Assembly (NCBI GenBank): GCA_024138025.1
Contig: JAMXBD010000696.1
Location: 248,001-312,000, forward strand
DNA: 64,000 nucleotides
Source of the DNA: Combretum micranthum
Taxonomy: Eukaryota; Streptophyta; Magnoliopsida; Myrtales; Combretaceae
Direction: 5' to 3'
Below are positions 1-13,075 of the stretch, one piece after another. The position numbers and the translations under genes were made by a program. Under the pieces are notes generated by a model, which was not told the origin of the DNA, did not search any database, and saw nothing but the letters and a program-made list of their open reading frames with translations. Each line of letters opens with the position of its first letter. The stretch's first letter is position 1.

Positions 1-3000
1 TAAGTGGCACAAAAAATTATATTACTTCTAACCCCCTTTTAAGATTAAATTTAATGACATCAAGGTATAATGATTTGCCTACATAAGAATGATTGCTTCA
101 GGATTAAAGATTATTTACACTAGATTATCTAAGATGAGGAATCATTGCGCTCATGTATGGCATTGTCTTTGAGTGGATTGCATTTAATGTATCTCAAATT
201 TGCACACTACTATAAATAAGCATATATGATATGACTAAATTTTCTTATCGATTGATCAAACGAGAATGATCAAGATCAATGTAAGAGCTAGGATAAGCAT
301 TTTCTCTTGTCAACATATGCCAAACAAAAGATGTTTTAGGATGGTATAGTCTTTGAAATTCTCATTGGCAGTTTCCTATCATCATTCATTACATTACTAC
401 TTTATCTATGTGACTTGTTGAAACTTAATCACTAGCAAAAATATGATAAGCCGAAGATATATACCAACTTATTATTCCACTAATTACTTGAGGAGGCGTT
501 TTTGTACACTCATAACTACAACAAGAGATAAATGGGAACAAAGAAAGAAAGTCAAGACATAAATTTCATGTGAGTAACTATAAATTAAGGGTAAGAAAAA
601 TTAGCAAGATTGATAGATCGATTTATAAAAATAATAAAATCTATATGATCTCTTAAAGCATTATTTTTACGATCAAATCTCTAGAATTTCTCAAACTTTC
701 ATGCTATTTGTGTCTATGTGTGTGTGTATATATATGTAAAAACTTCGATCAACTAAATAACCCATCTTAGTTGATTGACACTTACTGTGAGTGGCGAATT
801 TGCCTTTTTAGTTGATTGATCTAGATCTTCAGTCGTCTATTTCAAGCTTTTGATTGACCTTATCCATTTTTGCATGCTTTAAATTCGAATATTGTAAAAA
901 TTCAAGATATCTCTTTAGCTCATCACAATGTAGTGCAAAACATTATAATTTAAAAAGTAATGTCCTAATATGATAAAATGTTTTTCCTCTTACCTATTAG
1001 AGATAAACAACAAAATAAAATAAAAATAACAATAAACAATGAACATTGGAAGTCATGTGGAAGTCCTTAGCAAAGTACAGGATCGTAGTACAAAATGTAC
1101 ACCATTAACAAATAATGGGTTTATAATATGCTTGCATAACCCTGAAAATTTTGAAATATTTCAAGTGTCAGTGAGAGCATGATTAGGTGATACTCTGAAA
1201 ACCTAAATTTTAGGGATGAAACCTAATGACCCTCATACACCTACATGAAGACAAGAATTTGGGAACTCAACTTTCTAAATTTAATCAAAAAAATTTCCCC
1301 GACCTTAATAATGCTCAAAAGTAGATAAAATGATAAAGATGGATAATATAATCTACAAAACAATTACCTTTATCGATAGAGTTATGAATAAACAATAATA
1401 TGAATCCTTTTATAATATGAAAAACAAGGAAATGAGTTCAAATGCTCAAAATTGCAAAACTTACATAAACCAATTCATATATACATAAACATGATGTTAC
1501 AAAGCCTACATGAGCTAATCTATATTATCTAAACAAGTAACCAATCTCATGACATTGACTTAAATGACTAAAGAACCTAACTGACTCTAAACTATCAAGT
1601 TCTAATCTAGCCAAACTCATTAAATCATTATAAATTGTCCTACCTACCCTAACCTTTGTATCATTGGCCTTTTCTCACTCCTTAAACTTTTTAACAAGTT
1701 ACTTCAACACTAAGTCAAATCAAGCCCAATGCTCCCCTTTTTGTGCAACCAACTTAGTCCATCTCCTCTCCTACAAGCTAATTGACTATCAAACCATCCC
1801 TTAAATGAAGGATGAAATTGCACTTTGGTAGAACAAATTTAAGAAACAAATACACTTCCAAGTAAGGACCCTTAGACAATAAAACTACATAGGAGTAATA
1901 TACTAGGTTCTAGGGGAATTATTAAACCAAAATACTTCCTTGTTTCTTCCTTTTCAACAGGCCATTTCTCTCTCAATCTCTCACTCATTTTCACACCACT
2001 TCTCTCTATACTCTCTTAATTTTCTCTTAAGATTTCTCTCTTAATTTCTTTATCTTGTGCCATTCTCCCACTCAATTCCTTTCATTTTCCTAACAAAATG
2101 TAAAAAAAAAAAAAAAAAAAAATTCCTCTACTACCTTCTAATTCCATCATGCCAAAGGAAGCAAAAAGGATCAAACAAGCTAATCTCAAGAAGTATGTCC
2201 TTCAGCTTCTAGCTTAGTTTTATGATTGAAACCTCTCTTCTAATGCATAATATTGTAATCCGATAAGTTCTAGTATTTACTTTGTATAAGTGAAAATTTT
2301 ATGTATATTTAGAAATCTTTAACTTCTCTTCAAACTTAGTTATTGAAAACATTATAATATTCTCATTGTATAAGATTGTACCATGTATTTAATCTTAATG
2401 GATCCCTTCCAAAAATCCTAAAGTGATAATAAGGGAAAGCTTACTATATCTCTTATCTTGAACCAAGACATAAGGGAAAGAATAAGGTGGAGCAAATGTT
2501 AAGTTTTGAGTTATTAAGTTAGTTAACCACACAAAAGACCAATAGGATTAGGATCATCCATAATAATATGATTTAGAACCCTTAAGAAGCATCTAAAGGA
2601 GACCATACTTGAAAAGGATTAGAAACAAATGCTTTACTTAAAAGTCATGATGTTCTAAGCTTGGAAACCTACCAAATTTAGTTAACAAGTATGCATAATT
2701 AGCTTTGTGAAGAATTAGAAGTAAATGACCTAGGAAAAATATGCAACAATCCCTTACAAATGTTAGTTGAATCTGACTTGAAGCATTTCACAGCTCTACA
2801 AGCTTCAAATGATAAAAATAACAACACTACATGAAAGTACATATGAAATCCAAAGAAAAAGATGATAAATTCACAAAAAACAGATTTAACATGAAATATC
2901 ATGAAAATATGAAAATTTGCCTAATTGAGAAATCATAGCAATTTTACAATAGAATTTAGTTTTGTCCTTAGAATGATGTAGTCCTATACTTATTATAAAT

Positions 3001-3659
3001 ACGATGATTTTTGTATTTGTTTTGTGTTTATAGTATAGTTGCACCTAAATTACATTATATGATAAATTAATAAATGCTTGGGGATTAGGAAATTGCTTAT
3101 GCATCTCTTTTGCTTAAAATCTATGGGAAAATGCTTCAATTTACTAAAATACAATTGTTTGTATAAGTATGATCATATCATGCTAAAATTGTGATTGTTT
3201 ATTATTGCTTGGTCACTTAAAATAAAAGTCAAACTTGCTTGGCTTGAAATATAATAAACCAGTTTATGAATTGCATGGGGTCACATGATTATAGGCTGTT
3301 AGCATCACGCGACAGACTAGGTATAGTTGATTGGTTGTGGTCAGAGTAGTATACTATGAGCCTTACTTATTTATTAGGAACTACTTTGTATCGGAAATGC
3401 AATCTTGTATGTGGAGCTTACCAATGCGTCAATGTTTAAGGATTATAAGCACACCTTTGAAATATATGATATGTGCATTCCTTGTGATTAAGCACTCAAA
3501 CAAAAGTTGTTTTCTTAAGTGGACTAGTACTAACCAGGACCTAGGGTGGTTAGTTCTTGGAGGTATCGTGTATATGGGAGTATTATATCTTAGTAACTTA
3601 ATTCTTAGCCCTAGACATGGAGGATGCAAATTCCAGAAGATTGTATATATTTTTATTCA
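1..3659. other. AT-rich intergenic DNA, no gene recognised
   Basis: Reading frames here are short, without plant-like codon use or any motif I recognise. A run of 21 A lies at 2102-2122. The stretch 3230-3620 contains a 140-codon open frame starting at a non-ATG codon. Its composition and the surrounding text look like the edge of a decayed LTR rather than a gene, but I could not place it in a family. Confidence 0.5.
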
Positions 3660-4660
3660 TATGATTGTTAATTATAGAATTAATGTTGCGAATGGTACTT
3701 TAACTTTGGTAATTAGGTACTTGAACTTTAAAATCAATCAATTTAGTACCTAAAAAAACTTTTCATACATGCCAATAGTATCTACATCGAGTTCTTTTAT
3801 GGATTAAATTGATCAATTTCAAAATTTTTTAAATACTAAATTGATCAAAATTCAAGTATTAAATTCATCAATTTTAAAATTTAAGTACCTAATTGCATAT
3901 TTTATCAAATTTATGCATTATTCATGATATTATCCCATAACTAAAATTCACTGAATTGATAGATATATTGATAACATCACAAAATAAATCAATTTGTACA
4001 ATCATAAAAGCAAACATTCAGGGTAAATGCTAAAAAGAAATATAAATTTAAAGTTATAACCAATAATTTTCATCTATATCTGGCATCCAAGTTTTATCTA
4101 TATGTTATGTATCTAGTCTATTTGATTTGTTTATAAGTAAAATGTTTATCTTTTCATCTAGATTTGTTTCTTACTAAAGAGTATTTGAAGAACAACAAAA
4201 AATAAAATATTAAAATGATCAAAATAAGATCAACTAAATAGACATCTCAAGTCAGCTTTCCATGTCATCCCTTATGACTTCGAAAAAATATGCGAACACA
4301 TATCATAAAGGACACACCAAGACTTGTGGATCAAATTATTCTACTGCTTCTTGGTATAACTAAATTACATTTGCAACTTCAAAATTTATGTGGTATGAAT
4401 AAAATTTTATTTTTGGAATCAACAAATTTATAAAAATAAGGGTTAAGGTCGTGAATGTAGCTGAACTTTGATAAAGCATATAATTAGGTATCTAGAAATT
4501 AAATTGATCAATTTAGTACTGAATTTAAATTAATTAATTTAATAGTACTTCATAAACTTTTTAGATATAAATTTAATCAATTTTATAATTTTTCATTACT
4601 AAATTAAATAATTTTATGTACTTAATTTTATATTTTCTTAAAAATTCTGATAATATTCGT
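3660..4660. repeat. AT-rich dispersed repeat with 'tacttgaactt / aattgatcaatttagtac' phrases
   Basis: Short phrases such as TTGATCAATTT, AATTTAGTAC and 'ggtacttgaactt' recur in both orientations here. Similar wording returns near 7265-7530 and 15420-15690. This is typical of old non-coding MITE or LTR remnants. No boundaries or target duplications could be fixed. Confidence 0.4.
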
Positions 4661-5439
4661 GGCATTAATTCCTAAAGTTAGGTAAGAAGAAGAGCACATA
4701 ATTCTCTACTGTTGACCAAGAGGGTTCTACAATTTAAAATGATTATTCACATTGTTTTGCTCCGCCACGACTTTGTAAGTTGCCGTAGATGACTTCTTCA
4801 ATCTTGAATCCTCCATATATCATGCACGAAAAAAAGGCGAATCTTCGCTGTTCTTCGTCAATTAGATCCTGGTCTTGGTGTAAATAAAAAGCTAATAGTG
4901 GTGTATGATGTGAACAATTGCATGTAGGATTTCGAAGATTCCTCCTTTTTTTTTTTTTTTTTTTTTATCTTTTAAGTTACCTAATAGGATTGTTTTAATG
5001 TGCATGATGCAAGCTAATTTGCCATATGAAAATTTTATAGTTTCAACTATTTTATTAAAGGATTATACTTGTAAGTTATAAAATAGTTTAAATTTATTCA
5101 TATTAATAACAGGGATATTGAGATATCGATTATATTTATTTAAATTTTTATAATTATTTTAATAGTAGAATGATGAACTCTAGTGCTAGCAATTTAAAAT
5201 CACACATATGAATTTGAAGACAACATAATACAGTTATAAATGGATTTGATTCAGCAAAAAATGATAAAAATAATGAATTGGTTAAATTTGGATGCAATAC
5301 GATTAAATTCATATCTAGGTCACATGCTAAGTCTAGACATATTTATGAACGTGCATGCCCGTTTAATATAATATTCTTGTCATATTTTGTATTCTAATTT
5401 TACATTTTCCTACGTGTCATACTACCACTAGACTGGATT
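4661..5439. other. Intergenic, no gene recognised
   Basis: AT-rich DNA with a poly(T) tract at about 4947-4966. A slightly GC-richer patch at 4740-4930 has no open frame of interest. Confidence 0.4.
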
Positions 5440-6125
5440 ATAGCATATAAATGTATATTATATGTATAGATATTTATATTTTATAAGTTATATATGTATT
5501 ATATAATATATAATTTAAATATAAGTTTTTGCTTAATATAGATATATAATCTATGTATTAACATATATTTTATATTTTATCACAAAAATCATATAACATA
5601 TTCACTTCATTTAACAAATGAATTATAACGTATGATTTATGTGTTAATAACTTATAGATTTTATATATGTATAAATAAGTTATATATACACACTTATATT
5701 TTATACATATTTGTTACATATATAGATTATGTTATATATATACGATATACATCATATATAATTTATACTTATGCATAGTTTTTAAGTTATATATATGTAT
5801 TATATATAACCTATCTATTTTATAGATGTTTTATGTGTATTATATATTTTAATATAAAGATTTATAAGATTTGCTATATGTATAATTTTTATCTAATACA
5901 TAAATTATGTGTTTCGACTTATAAATTATTTATAGGTGTTATATATATATTTGTTATAGATATTTGATTTACATCCTATATGATCTATATATATTGTATA
6001 TATATGTTATATATATAGCAAATAAATCAATTGCATATTTATATATATTATCAGCTAAATGTGATCTATATTTTATATATGTATATGTATAGAATATATA
6101 ATTTATAATATGTTATATTTATTTT
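5440..6125. repeat. Long AT/TA low-complexity tract
   Basis: About 690 bases are almost entirely A and T, dominated by TATATA, ATATGTAT and TTATATAT words. It is a degenerate microsatellite-like region. No coding potential is visible. Confidence 0.7.
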
Positions 6126-8410
6126 ATGATGGATAAATAACGTGATGGATTGGTGACAGTTGGAATAATAAAAAAATAACAAATCTTAGAATTTTTATTC
6201 AATGAAAAAGTTGAGATTTACACCTATGGAAATCAATAACGGTATTTCTAAATTTTTACAACTTTTCATACAATGCTTAAATATTTATTCCTTCTTAAAA
6301 TTGTGAGAGAAGATTCTATCCTTCAAGTTCTTAAGTATGTTATTAAATAGTGCTCAACCTTATTAATGGGAATATATCAAAATATTTATAGAGGATTGGT
6401 TGGTCGAATAGGCATATCAATCCAGCAGATACAAAGTTATTTTTTAAAAATTTATAAAAAGTTCATCAATAAGTCCTGTTCAATTTTGGTTTTTCAACTA
6501 GTAATATAAGCAAGCATATTTATTGAAATAACATATAAAATATTAAGTTGTATTTCTTAGAGATATTATAAGATGTTATAAAAATCAGTTGATATTACAA
6601 TCGGGTGGTCCAAGTTATAATTACATTTTTCGAATCTAATAACGTATTCCTAATTTTATCGGATTTGGATTTATATGTCTTCGTGCTCTTATGTCGTCCA
6701 TACACGTTTTGTTGGCATATTCATGGCATGGAAGACATCCGACATAAGTAAAGTTACAGCTCTAGAAAATATCTCGCCTTTGCATATGCAGTTCTTCACG
6801 TGCATCCATGTGATCCTCATCATCCTTTTCATCTGTCTCTCCTCTTTGCTTTAATTAGCCCAAGTTGCCGACCAAGACTGGATAAATTCAAGTTATTATT
6901 TTTAGCAATTGGATCGCAAGCGGAAGTGGTACCTTATTAGATGTAACGAATGGAAAATACATATCACGTGTGTATATATATATTTATTAATTATATTTTA
7001 ATACATAAGAGAAATCTTGATAGCTTTTGAAATAATTATAATTCATAATTTTAAAATACGGTTTTATATTAAAAGATAATTGATAATTATTCAAATTTAT
7101 GACCCTCTTTGTGAACTCTACACCTGACATAATAGCATCATTGGTAATAGAAGCTTAGACATAATTCCACCTATTAAGAATCTTTCAATACTATGGTAAA
7201 TTTTTTAAATTTTCAAAAAATTCAAAAAAATTATTTTCTTTTTTTTATTATAATTTTTTTGGGGTGTATATCACCTTAATACTTGAACTCTGTCAATATG
7301 TACAATTAATTATTTAAAGTTTAACTACGTATAAACCTTTCAAATTTATTTATAATACCTAGATGATATAATTAATTATAAAAATAAATAAAGTTTAGTT
7401 AGTTAATTGTAAAATTTAGCAACATTCAGGTAGATAATTGCAATAATAGGTAAATTTTGGATAGTAAATTTACACTTTTAAATTTTAGGTGATTAATGAC
7501 ACCAATTGTTAAAGTTCAGGTATCAGATGTAATATCTATTCTTTTTTTTTTATAAATGCCAAGTAAATAATAGAAAAGTAGATAAATGATATTTAAAGTA
7601 TTAAACGGTACGTAAGGACACTAAAATGAAGAATTTTATATAAAATAAAGAGGTTTTTAAAAGGAGTGGTTCTTAATAAGTTAAAATGATACATAAAAAC
7701 TCTATATGAGGCTTTTAGCATCCCATGGGGGTCCTTATCATGATTTGATATGCTAAACACCTACCATTTTGAGGTTTTCTATTATCGTAGTCAGGTTTTT
7801 AAACCTTTTAGTCTTTCGCGGATAACTTACTTTTTTGAGATTTTTCCAGCTTTTTGGAGTCTTTCATGAATGGCTTACCTTTATGAGGATCTTCTAGGTT
7901 CTGAATGCGACAAACACATCACCTTTTTGTTGCAAGAGAACATCCATAATTTTTAGGAACAACCATCAATAGTGGAAAGTAGATAACTGGCATCGCTGAA
8001 AGAGGCGACTGGAGGGAAAGCCTAAAGTTTAGCATGGATATAATTCATAGTGGATATCATTCTATACAACTGCTTAACAAAATCGACCCCTTTTACTTGC
8101 CGAAAATGCAATAATGCTCATGGATGATACCATACGTCTCTCCCTTATTTGAGTTATTTGCATATAGCTTGGACTTCTATTACTTAAAAAGGGGGAAGAA
8201 AAGAGTGTTGAATCCACAGTTTTGTAAACCCTCAATAATTTAAAAGACCATTTGTGTATGCACATGTTATTAAGACAATTAACAAAAGTTTACTGAGAAT
8301 ATTATCATTAAAGGCATAATTAATATTGTAACATGCTTTTGTGGTTAAGCAAATATATTGCAAAGTCCAATAAGACCAACATATGATGTTGGTATTTGGG
8401 TATAGTTGCC
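6126..8410. other. Intergenic, no gene recognised
   Basis: Mostly AT-rich DNA. A GC-richer island at 6640-6930 has mixed-composition sequence but no long open frame. The 7265-7530 part shares phrases with the dispersed repeat near 3.7-4.6 kb. Confidence 0.4.
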
Positions 8411-8464
8411 CTAAGGATTTGTTAATGTTAAGTTAATCTAAGGATTTGTTAATATTAAGTTAAT
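8411..8464. repeat. 27-bp tandem repeat, two units
   Basis: Units 8411-8437 and 8438-8464 differ at one base. Each starts CTAAGGATTTGTTAAT and ends AAGTTAAT. Confidence 0.85.
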
Positions 8465-8733
8465 CTAATAGATGTTCTTACCTGAGTGAATGCCTAGAGA
8501 AGCACAGGTGCAAGATCATCATGAGAATTGATGCAAGTCATACTTACTGATTAAGGAATTGGATTCAACAAAAATAAACACAAACGTGAGATAGGATCCA
8601 AAGTGTAAGGAATATCACATTTGAGTCTTATTGATTCATCTCCACGAGAAATGACATAATTATTCTTTCATCTTGACTTTCTGAGATCGTTGCATACTTA
8701 GTATATGGACTGCTATGCTTTGAACCATAGAAT

Positions 8734-9657
8734 TAGGGATGCAACTGGAGCGGGTCATTATAGGGTACCCGGCCCGTTCGAACCGTTAAAAACCCTACAG
8801 GGTCTGACCTTATAGGGTCACGGGACGGGTTTGAAAAATTACTTGCTGATCCTATAGGGTTTCGGGACGGGTTGGGTTATTAAAAAAACCCGATGGGTAA
8901 CCCGAACCCGTCATAAATATCTATGATTTTATATCTATAAGTGGAAATAAAGTTGGGAAGTTGACTTCATACTCACACTAGAACTATGATCAGTTTATGT
9001 TCAAGGATCCTTACTTCGTAACTGTTCTTCCTGTTCTTTGTTTTTTTCCCCGTTTCCTTGCTGATATACAGTATGTGTATAAGCTCTTCATCGCGGAATT
9101 TCTTCACTTCATTTCTAACTTTACAGCAGAGGTTTGTTTGGTATCATGGTTTTCTTGTTAAAACTAAACTAGTGCCTGAATAACAAAAAAAGGAATCAAG
9201 TAAAAGATTATTGAATTCTGAATTATATTGGATTCAATTTTTAGCTTTCCTATCTTAGTAGTGGGAAGGCTTTTAATGCTGAGCATGAAATTGTCATGAC
9301 AAGAGTACCCTGTGGATCCCATGTGAAATTACCCCCTCCCAGCAACTTTCTAATGGTGACACGGTTTTAAAATAAATTCCATTTGATGTATAATCGAGAT
9401 ATCCGACGTTTTTAAATGACTGAACGCCGATATGTTGCGGAAATTGTAATTTAACTAAGTGTTGAGAGGATGAAAAAAAAATTAAACGGGTCGCGGGACG
9501 GGACGGATCAGGATCAAAACCCCTACAGGGACGGGTTTGGGTATTAAAATGAAAACCCTGTAGGGTAGCGGAGCGGGTTTGGGAAAACCCTATTGGAAAA
9601 CGGGTCGGGTTCGGGTCTTGTATGACCCGTCCCAAACCCGTCCCGATTGCATCTCTA
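8734..9657. mobile_element. Non-autonomous hAT-superfamily element (hAT-1)
   Basis: The left end begins TAGGGATGCAACTGG. The right end is the inverted counterpart, reading TAGAGATGCAATCGG on the other strand. The flanks carry an 8-bp target duplication with one mismatch: CATAGAAT at 8726-8733 and TATAGAAT at 9658-9665. Eight-base duplications and TAGRGATG-type ends are hAT hallmarks. The subterminal 150-200 bp on both sides are unusually GC-rich and packed with variants of CGGGACGGGTT and ACCCTATAGGG. No transposase frame is present. The AT-rich core (about 8930-9480) has no recognised gene. Confidence 0.85.
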
Positions 9658-9665
9658 TATAGAAT

Positions 9666-10800
9666 GCGATTTATTCATGAGATCTTCTATGAAGTATTAG
9701 GTTGGACAGTAAACTAAGCCAAGCGTTTAAGAATTTGTGCCTAGCTGTGGCACAACCGTTGTAAAAGAAGGACTAGTGTTAACAAAATAATGAGGATTTT
9801 GAGATAAAAGCTTAAATAAGACATGCTGGGAAACTGAAGTCCTTCGCATTATAAATTTGATTATTCTGATTTTGGAGTTAGAATTAATTTTTTTACTAAA
9901 GTTCTTAGGTGCTCCTAGAAAATTAGACAAGGCCATCATTGGTCCACACACTTAGTGAAAGTGGGTAAGCTTTGTTTATGAAAAGGGAAAGGGGCCTTTT
10001 GACATAAGCCTTCTTCCTGAAGCCCATGTGATGGGTATACATCTGTGAAGGATAAGACATGTATAATGTGACTAAGCTGATTCATTGGCTGCGGTCATAA
10101 AATATTAATCCTAAAGCTAAAGTTCTTCAATATTAATCTTGAACAAAAGTTATTTTAAGATAAAAAATAAAGTATTATTATTTATTGATTATTTAAAATC
10201 TCAACTCTAATTATTAAAGCATATGATTTCGAGTAGACACATGTATAAAGACTTTATATTTGTACTCTATTCTATTAAAATAATTCTAAAAAATCTATAC
10301 TCATATCCTATCTAATAATTTAAAACCTATCTAGTTTCTATCCAATCAAGCAAAGTGTTGATTGGGATTTTACATTATAAAGCTATTCACTCATCATCCA
10401 GTAGGTGTATATGATTTTATTTTATTTTTCCCAAAATTCAATCTGAGAAAAAATAAAAAAAATTTTGGTTTATCTTATTTCAAGATTTTTTATTTTTACA
10501 TTCAAGTGTACGCTTTTGCTCCCCCTGGGATATTTAGGATTTTGGTCTCCATGTGTGAAATTTGGAGTGGCAGATGTGAGATGTTTCGTCGCGTCCCAGT
10601 ACCCTAAAAATCTAGATATTAAAGTTTAGAAAGTTGTCTGGCAGTAAATTAAATTTATTGAAAAAAAAAAGAAGAAGAGAAAATGTTGTCTTAATTAAGT
10701 CGACATCAAAAGCAGGGTAGTAAAACATAAGACAAAAGGAAAATCAGACTGGCAAGTAAAAATAAGACAGCGAGCCGCCAGGCTGGGGTTGGTGGTGGTG
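9666..10800. other. Intergenic and distal promoter of the SAM synthetase gene
   Basis: No gene recognised. The short frame at 10362-10607 runs through AT-rich and poly(A) sequence and looks accidental. The last few hundred bases are the likely distal promoter of the downstream + strand gene. Confidence 0.4.
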
Positions 10801-10832
10801 GAATACTACACTTTACCGGCTATCCCCGGTTA

Positions 10833-10847
10833 ACGCGCGTCACCGAC
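10833..10847 (+). promoter_or_regulatory. Candidate CGCG box and DRE/CRT core upstream of the SAM synthetase gene
   Basis: ACGCGCGT at 10833-10840 fits the CAMTA-type CGCG box. ACCGAC at 10842-10847 is the DREB/CBF core. They lie about 75 bp upstream of the TATA box. Short motifs can occur by chance, but the adjacency and the position are favourable. Confidence 0.4.
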
Positions 10848-10918
10848 TTCCTACCAAAAATGATTGTATCTCCACCATCCGATCAGATCTCCCGACGTAT
10901 CTCACCAACCTCACATGC

Positions 10919-10926
10919 TATAAATA
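10919..10926 (+). promoter_or_regulatory. TATA box of the SAM synthetase gene
   Basis: TATAAATA lies about 100 bp upstream of the 5'-UTR intron donor at 11021. Transcription would be expected to start around 10950. The exonic leader would then be about 70 nt before the intron. Confidence 0.7.
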
Positions 10927-11020
10927 TCGTACTTGAGCACCCTCTTTATGAGCCACATACAGAGCTTGCATCTGAGCCAATCTATTCTAAAAGGATCTCT
11001 GAAACCACTTCAATTCTCAG

Positions 11021-11264
11021 GTGATTTTGGTTGTCCCAGTTGAATTCTAAGGACCCTTTACTTTTGTTGTGTGTTTAATGGTCCTTTTCTCTTTCCTATT
11101 ACGACGGAAAGGAGATTAGGATCTGATGCTTTTAAATGAAAAACTAGGGTGATACGACTGGCTGCAAGGCTATTGGTGTTATCGGTGTTATGTGTTTAAT
11201 GTTAAATTTTAGTTGTTTTGTTGTATCTTAGCTGATTGATTTGGTCTTGGTTTTGTGTTCTCAG
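11021..11264 (+). other. 5'-UTR intron of the SAM synthetase gene
   Basis: The donor is CTCAG|GTGATTTTG at 11021. The acceptor is TGTTCTCAG, ending at 11264, 11 nt before the start codon. A single intron in the 5' leader with an intronless coding region is the usual arrangement of plant SAM synthetase genes. The frame reading through from 11255 uses an ATG inside this intron and is not the true start. Confidence 0.8.
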
Positions 11265-11275
11265 CTTGGGAAAAC

Positions 11276-12460
11276 ATGGAGACCTTCTTGTTTACATCCG
11301 AATCAGTCAACGAGGGACATCCCGACAAGCTGTGCGATCAGGTCTCCGATGCAGTCCTCGATGCTTGCTTGGCACAGGATCCTGACAGCAAGGTTGCATG
11401 CGAAACATGCACCAAGACCAACATGGTCATGGTGTTTGGTGAGATCACCACCAAAGCCAATGTTGACTATGAGAAGATCGTTCGCGACACGTGCCGTTCC
11501 ATCGGTTTCGTGTCCGATGATGTCGGTCTTGATGCTGATCACTGCAAGGTCCTGGTCAACATCGAGCAGCAAAGTCCTGATATTGCTCAAGGTGTGCATG
11601 GTCATCTTTCCAAAAGACCTGAGGAAATTGGTGCTGGTGACCAGGGTCACATGTTTGGTTATGCAACTGATGAAACCCCTGAATTGATGCCTTTGAGCCA
11701 TGTTCTTGCTACCAAACTCGGTGCTCGTCTCACCGAGGTTCGGAAGAATGGAACTTGCCCATGGTTGAGGCCAGATGGCAAAACCCAAGTCACGGTTGAG
11801 TACTACAACGATAAGGGAGCTATGGTTCCTCTCCGGGTTCACACCGTCCTCATCTCTACTCAACACGACGAGACCGTGACAAACGATGAGATTGCAGCTG
11901 ATCTCAAGGAACATGTGATCAAGCCGGTGATTCCTGAGAAGTACCTAGACGAGAAGACCATTTTCCATCTCAACCCTTCTGGTCGTTTTGTCATTGGTGG
12001 TCCTCATGGGGATGCTGGTCTTACAGGCAGGAAGATCATTATCGACACATACGGCGGCTGGGGAGCTCATGGTGGTGGTGCTTTCTCGGGAAAAGACCCC
12101 ACCAAGGTGGATAGGAGCGGTGCTTACATTGTCAGGCAAGCAGCTAAGAGCATCGTGGCCAGTGGACTAGCCAGGAGGTGCATTGTTCAGGTTTCTTATG
12201 CTATTGGTGTGCCTGAGCCTCTTTCGGTGTTCGTTGACTCCTATGGTACTGGGAAGATTCCCGACAAGGAGATCCTGAAGATTGTGAAGGAGAATTTCGA
12301 TTTCAGGCCAGGAATGATCTCTATCAACTTGGATCTCAAGAGGGGTGGGAATGGCAGGTTCTTGAAGACAGCTGCTTATGGTCATTTTGGGCGTGATGAC
12401 GCTGACTTCACATGGGAGATTGTTAAGCCACTCAAGTGGGAGAAGCAGCCTGAGGCTTAA
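11276..12460 (+). CDS. SAMS: S-adenosylmethionine synthetase (methionine adenosyltransferase)
   Basis: Makes S-adenosylmethionine from methionine and ATP in the cytosol, feeding methylation, ethylene and polyamine synthesis. The frame encodes 394 residues, the usual length for the plant enzyme, and starts [10 protein letters not shown]. The ATP-binding motif GAGDQG is at residues 119-124 and the glycine-rich GGGAFSGKD motif at 266-274. The N-terminal GHPDK motif (residues 14-18) is also intact. There are no in-frame breaks, and codon use is clearly GC-richer than the flanks. The ATG at 11276 is chosen because the upstream in-frame ATG lies inside the leader intron. Antisense and +1 frames over this gene are shadows. 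The gene stands alone, with no close neighbour. Confidence 0.97.
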   Translation: METFLFTSESVNEGHPDKLCDQVSDAVLDACLAQDPDSKVACETCTKTNMVMVFGEITTKANVDYEKIVRDTCRSIGFVSDDVGLDADHCKVLVNIEQQSPDIAQGVHGHLSKRPEEIGAGDQGHMFGYATDETPELMPLSHVLATKLGARLTEVRKNGTCPWLRPDGKTQVTVEYYNDKGAMVPLRVHTVLISTQHDETVTNDEIAADLKEHVIKPVIPEKYLDEKTIFHLNPSGRFVIGGPHGDAGLTGRKIIIDTYGGWGAHGGGAFSGKDPTKVDRSGAYIVRQAAKSIVASGLARRCIVQVSYAIGVPEPLSVFVDSYGTGKIPDKEILKIVKENFDFRPGMISINLDLKRGGNGRFLKTAAYGHFGRDDADFTWEIVKPLKWEKQPEA

Positions 12461-12660
12461 TTTTATGGGTTCTTGTGTCATGTTGTGCCATTGACCTTGG
12501 CATTTCTTGTTTTTGGTTTTATCTTTTTCTCTGTTTTGCTTCCTCTCATTGATGGGTATATTGTTTGGAGGGTTACGTGGAAAGGCAAAAAATTGAAAGG
12601 ACTTCCCATTTTGTATGGGGTTACATATAGTGGCTAAATAATGAAATAGAAAAATTGAAC
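12461..12660 (+). other. 3' UTR of the SAM synthetase gene with candidate poly(A) signal
   Basis: A T/G-rich downstream region leads to AATAATGAAATA-like sequence at about 12637-12648, the best candidate for the near-upstream polyadenylation element. The exact cleavage site cannot be read. Confidence 0.45.
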
Positions 12661-13075
12661 TTTCAACATGCCTTTAATAACCCTTTTTCTTTTTACATAT
12701 GCATATATATAGACACAACACCACCCCCAAAACAACCTTCATTCACATATTATTTATAGGGTAAATTATATTAAAATGTAACATTGTTTTAAATAGTTAA
12801 TAAAAGGTATCACATTTTGTAAAGTGAATCAAATCTTAATTGACTATTAATGAAAATATAGGAAACTTAATTAAAAACTAATAGAAACGTTGATATCTTA
12901 AATGAACATTGTAAAGCGTTGCTATCTCATTTTATGAAATATCAATTTTTTTTAAACACTTAAAATATTAATACTTTATAGTGTCATTTACCTATTATTT
13001 ATGTTTATCATCATAATTTCTCGCGAATATGCCATCATTAAGTTGTGAATTGTAACTCAATACATCGTTAATGCC
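12661..13075. other. Intergenic, no gene recognised
   Basis: AT-rich DNA. The text around 12770-12960 ('aaagtgaatc', 'taatgaaaat', 'gatatcttaa') echoes wording near 50560-50800, suggesting shared old repeats. Confidence 0.35.

Noticed and set aside
3331..3753. 140-codon + strand frame
   Set aside because: Begins at a non-ATG codon, is AT-driven, lacks any domain and adjoins repeat-like text.
11303..11914. 203-codon antisense frame over the SAM synthetase gene (also 11241-11687 in the +1 frame and 12167-12481 antisense)
   Set aside because: Shadow frames of a GC-rich, strongly conserved coding sequence. No independent motif.
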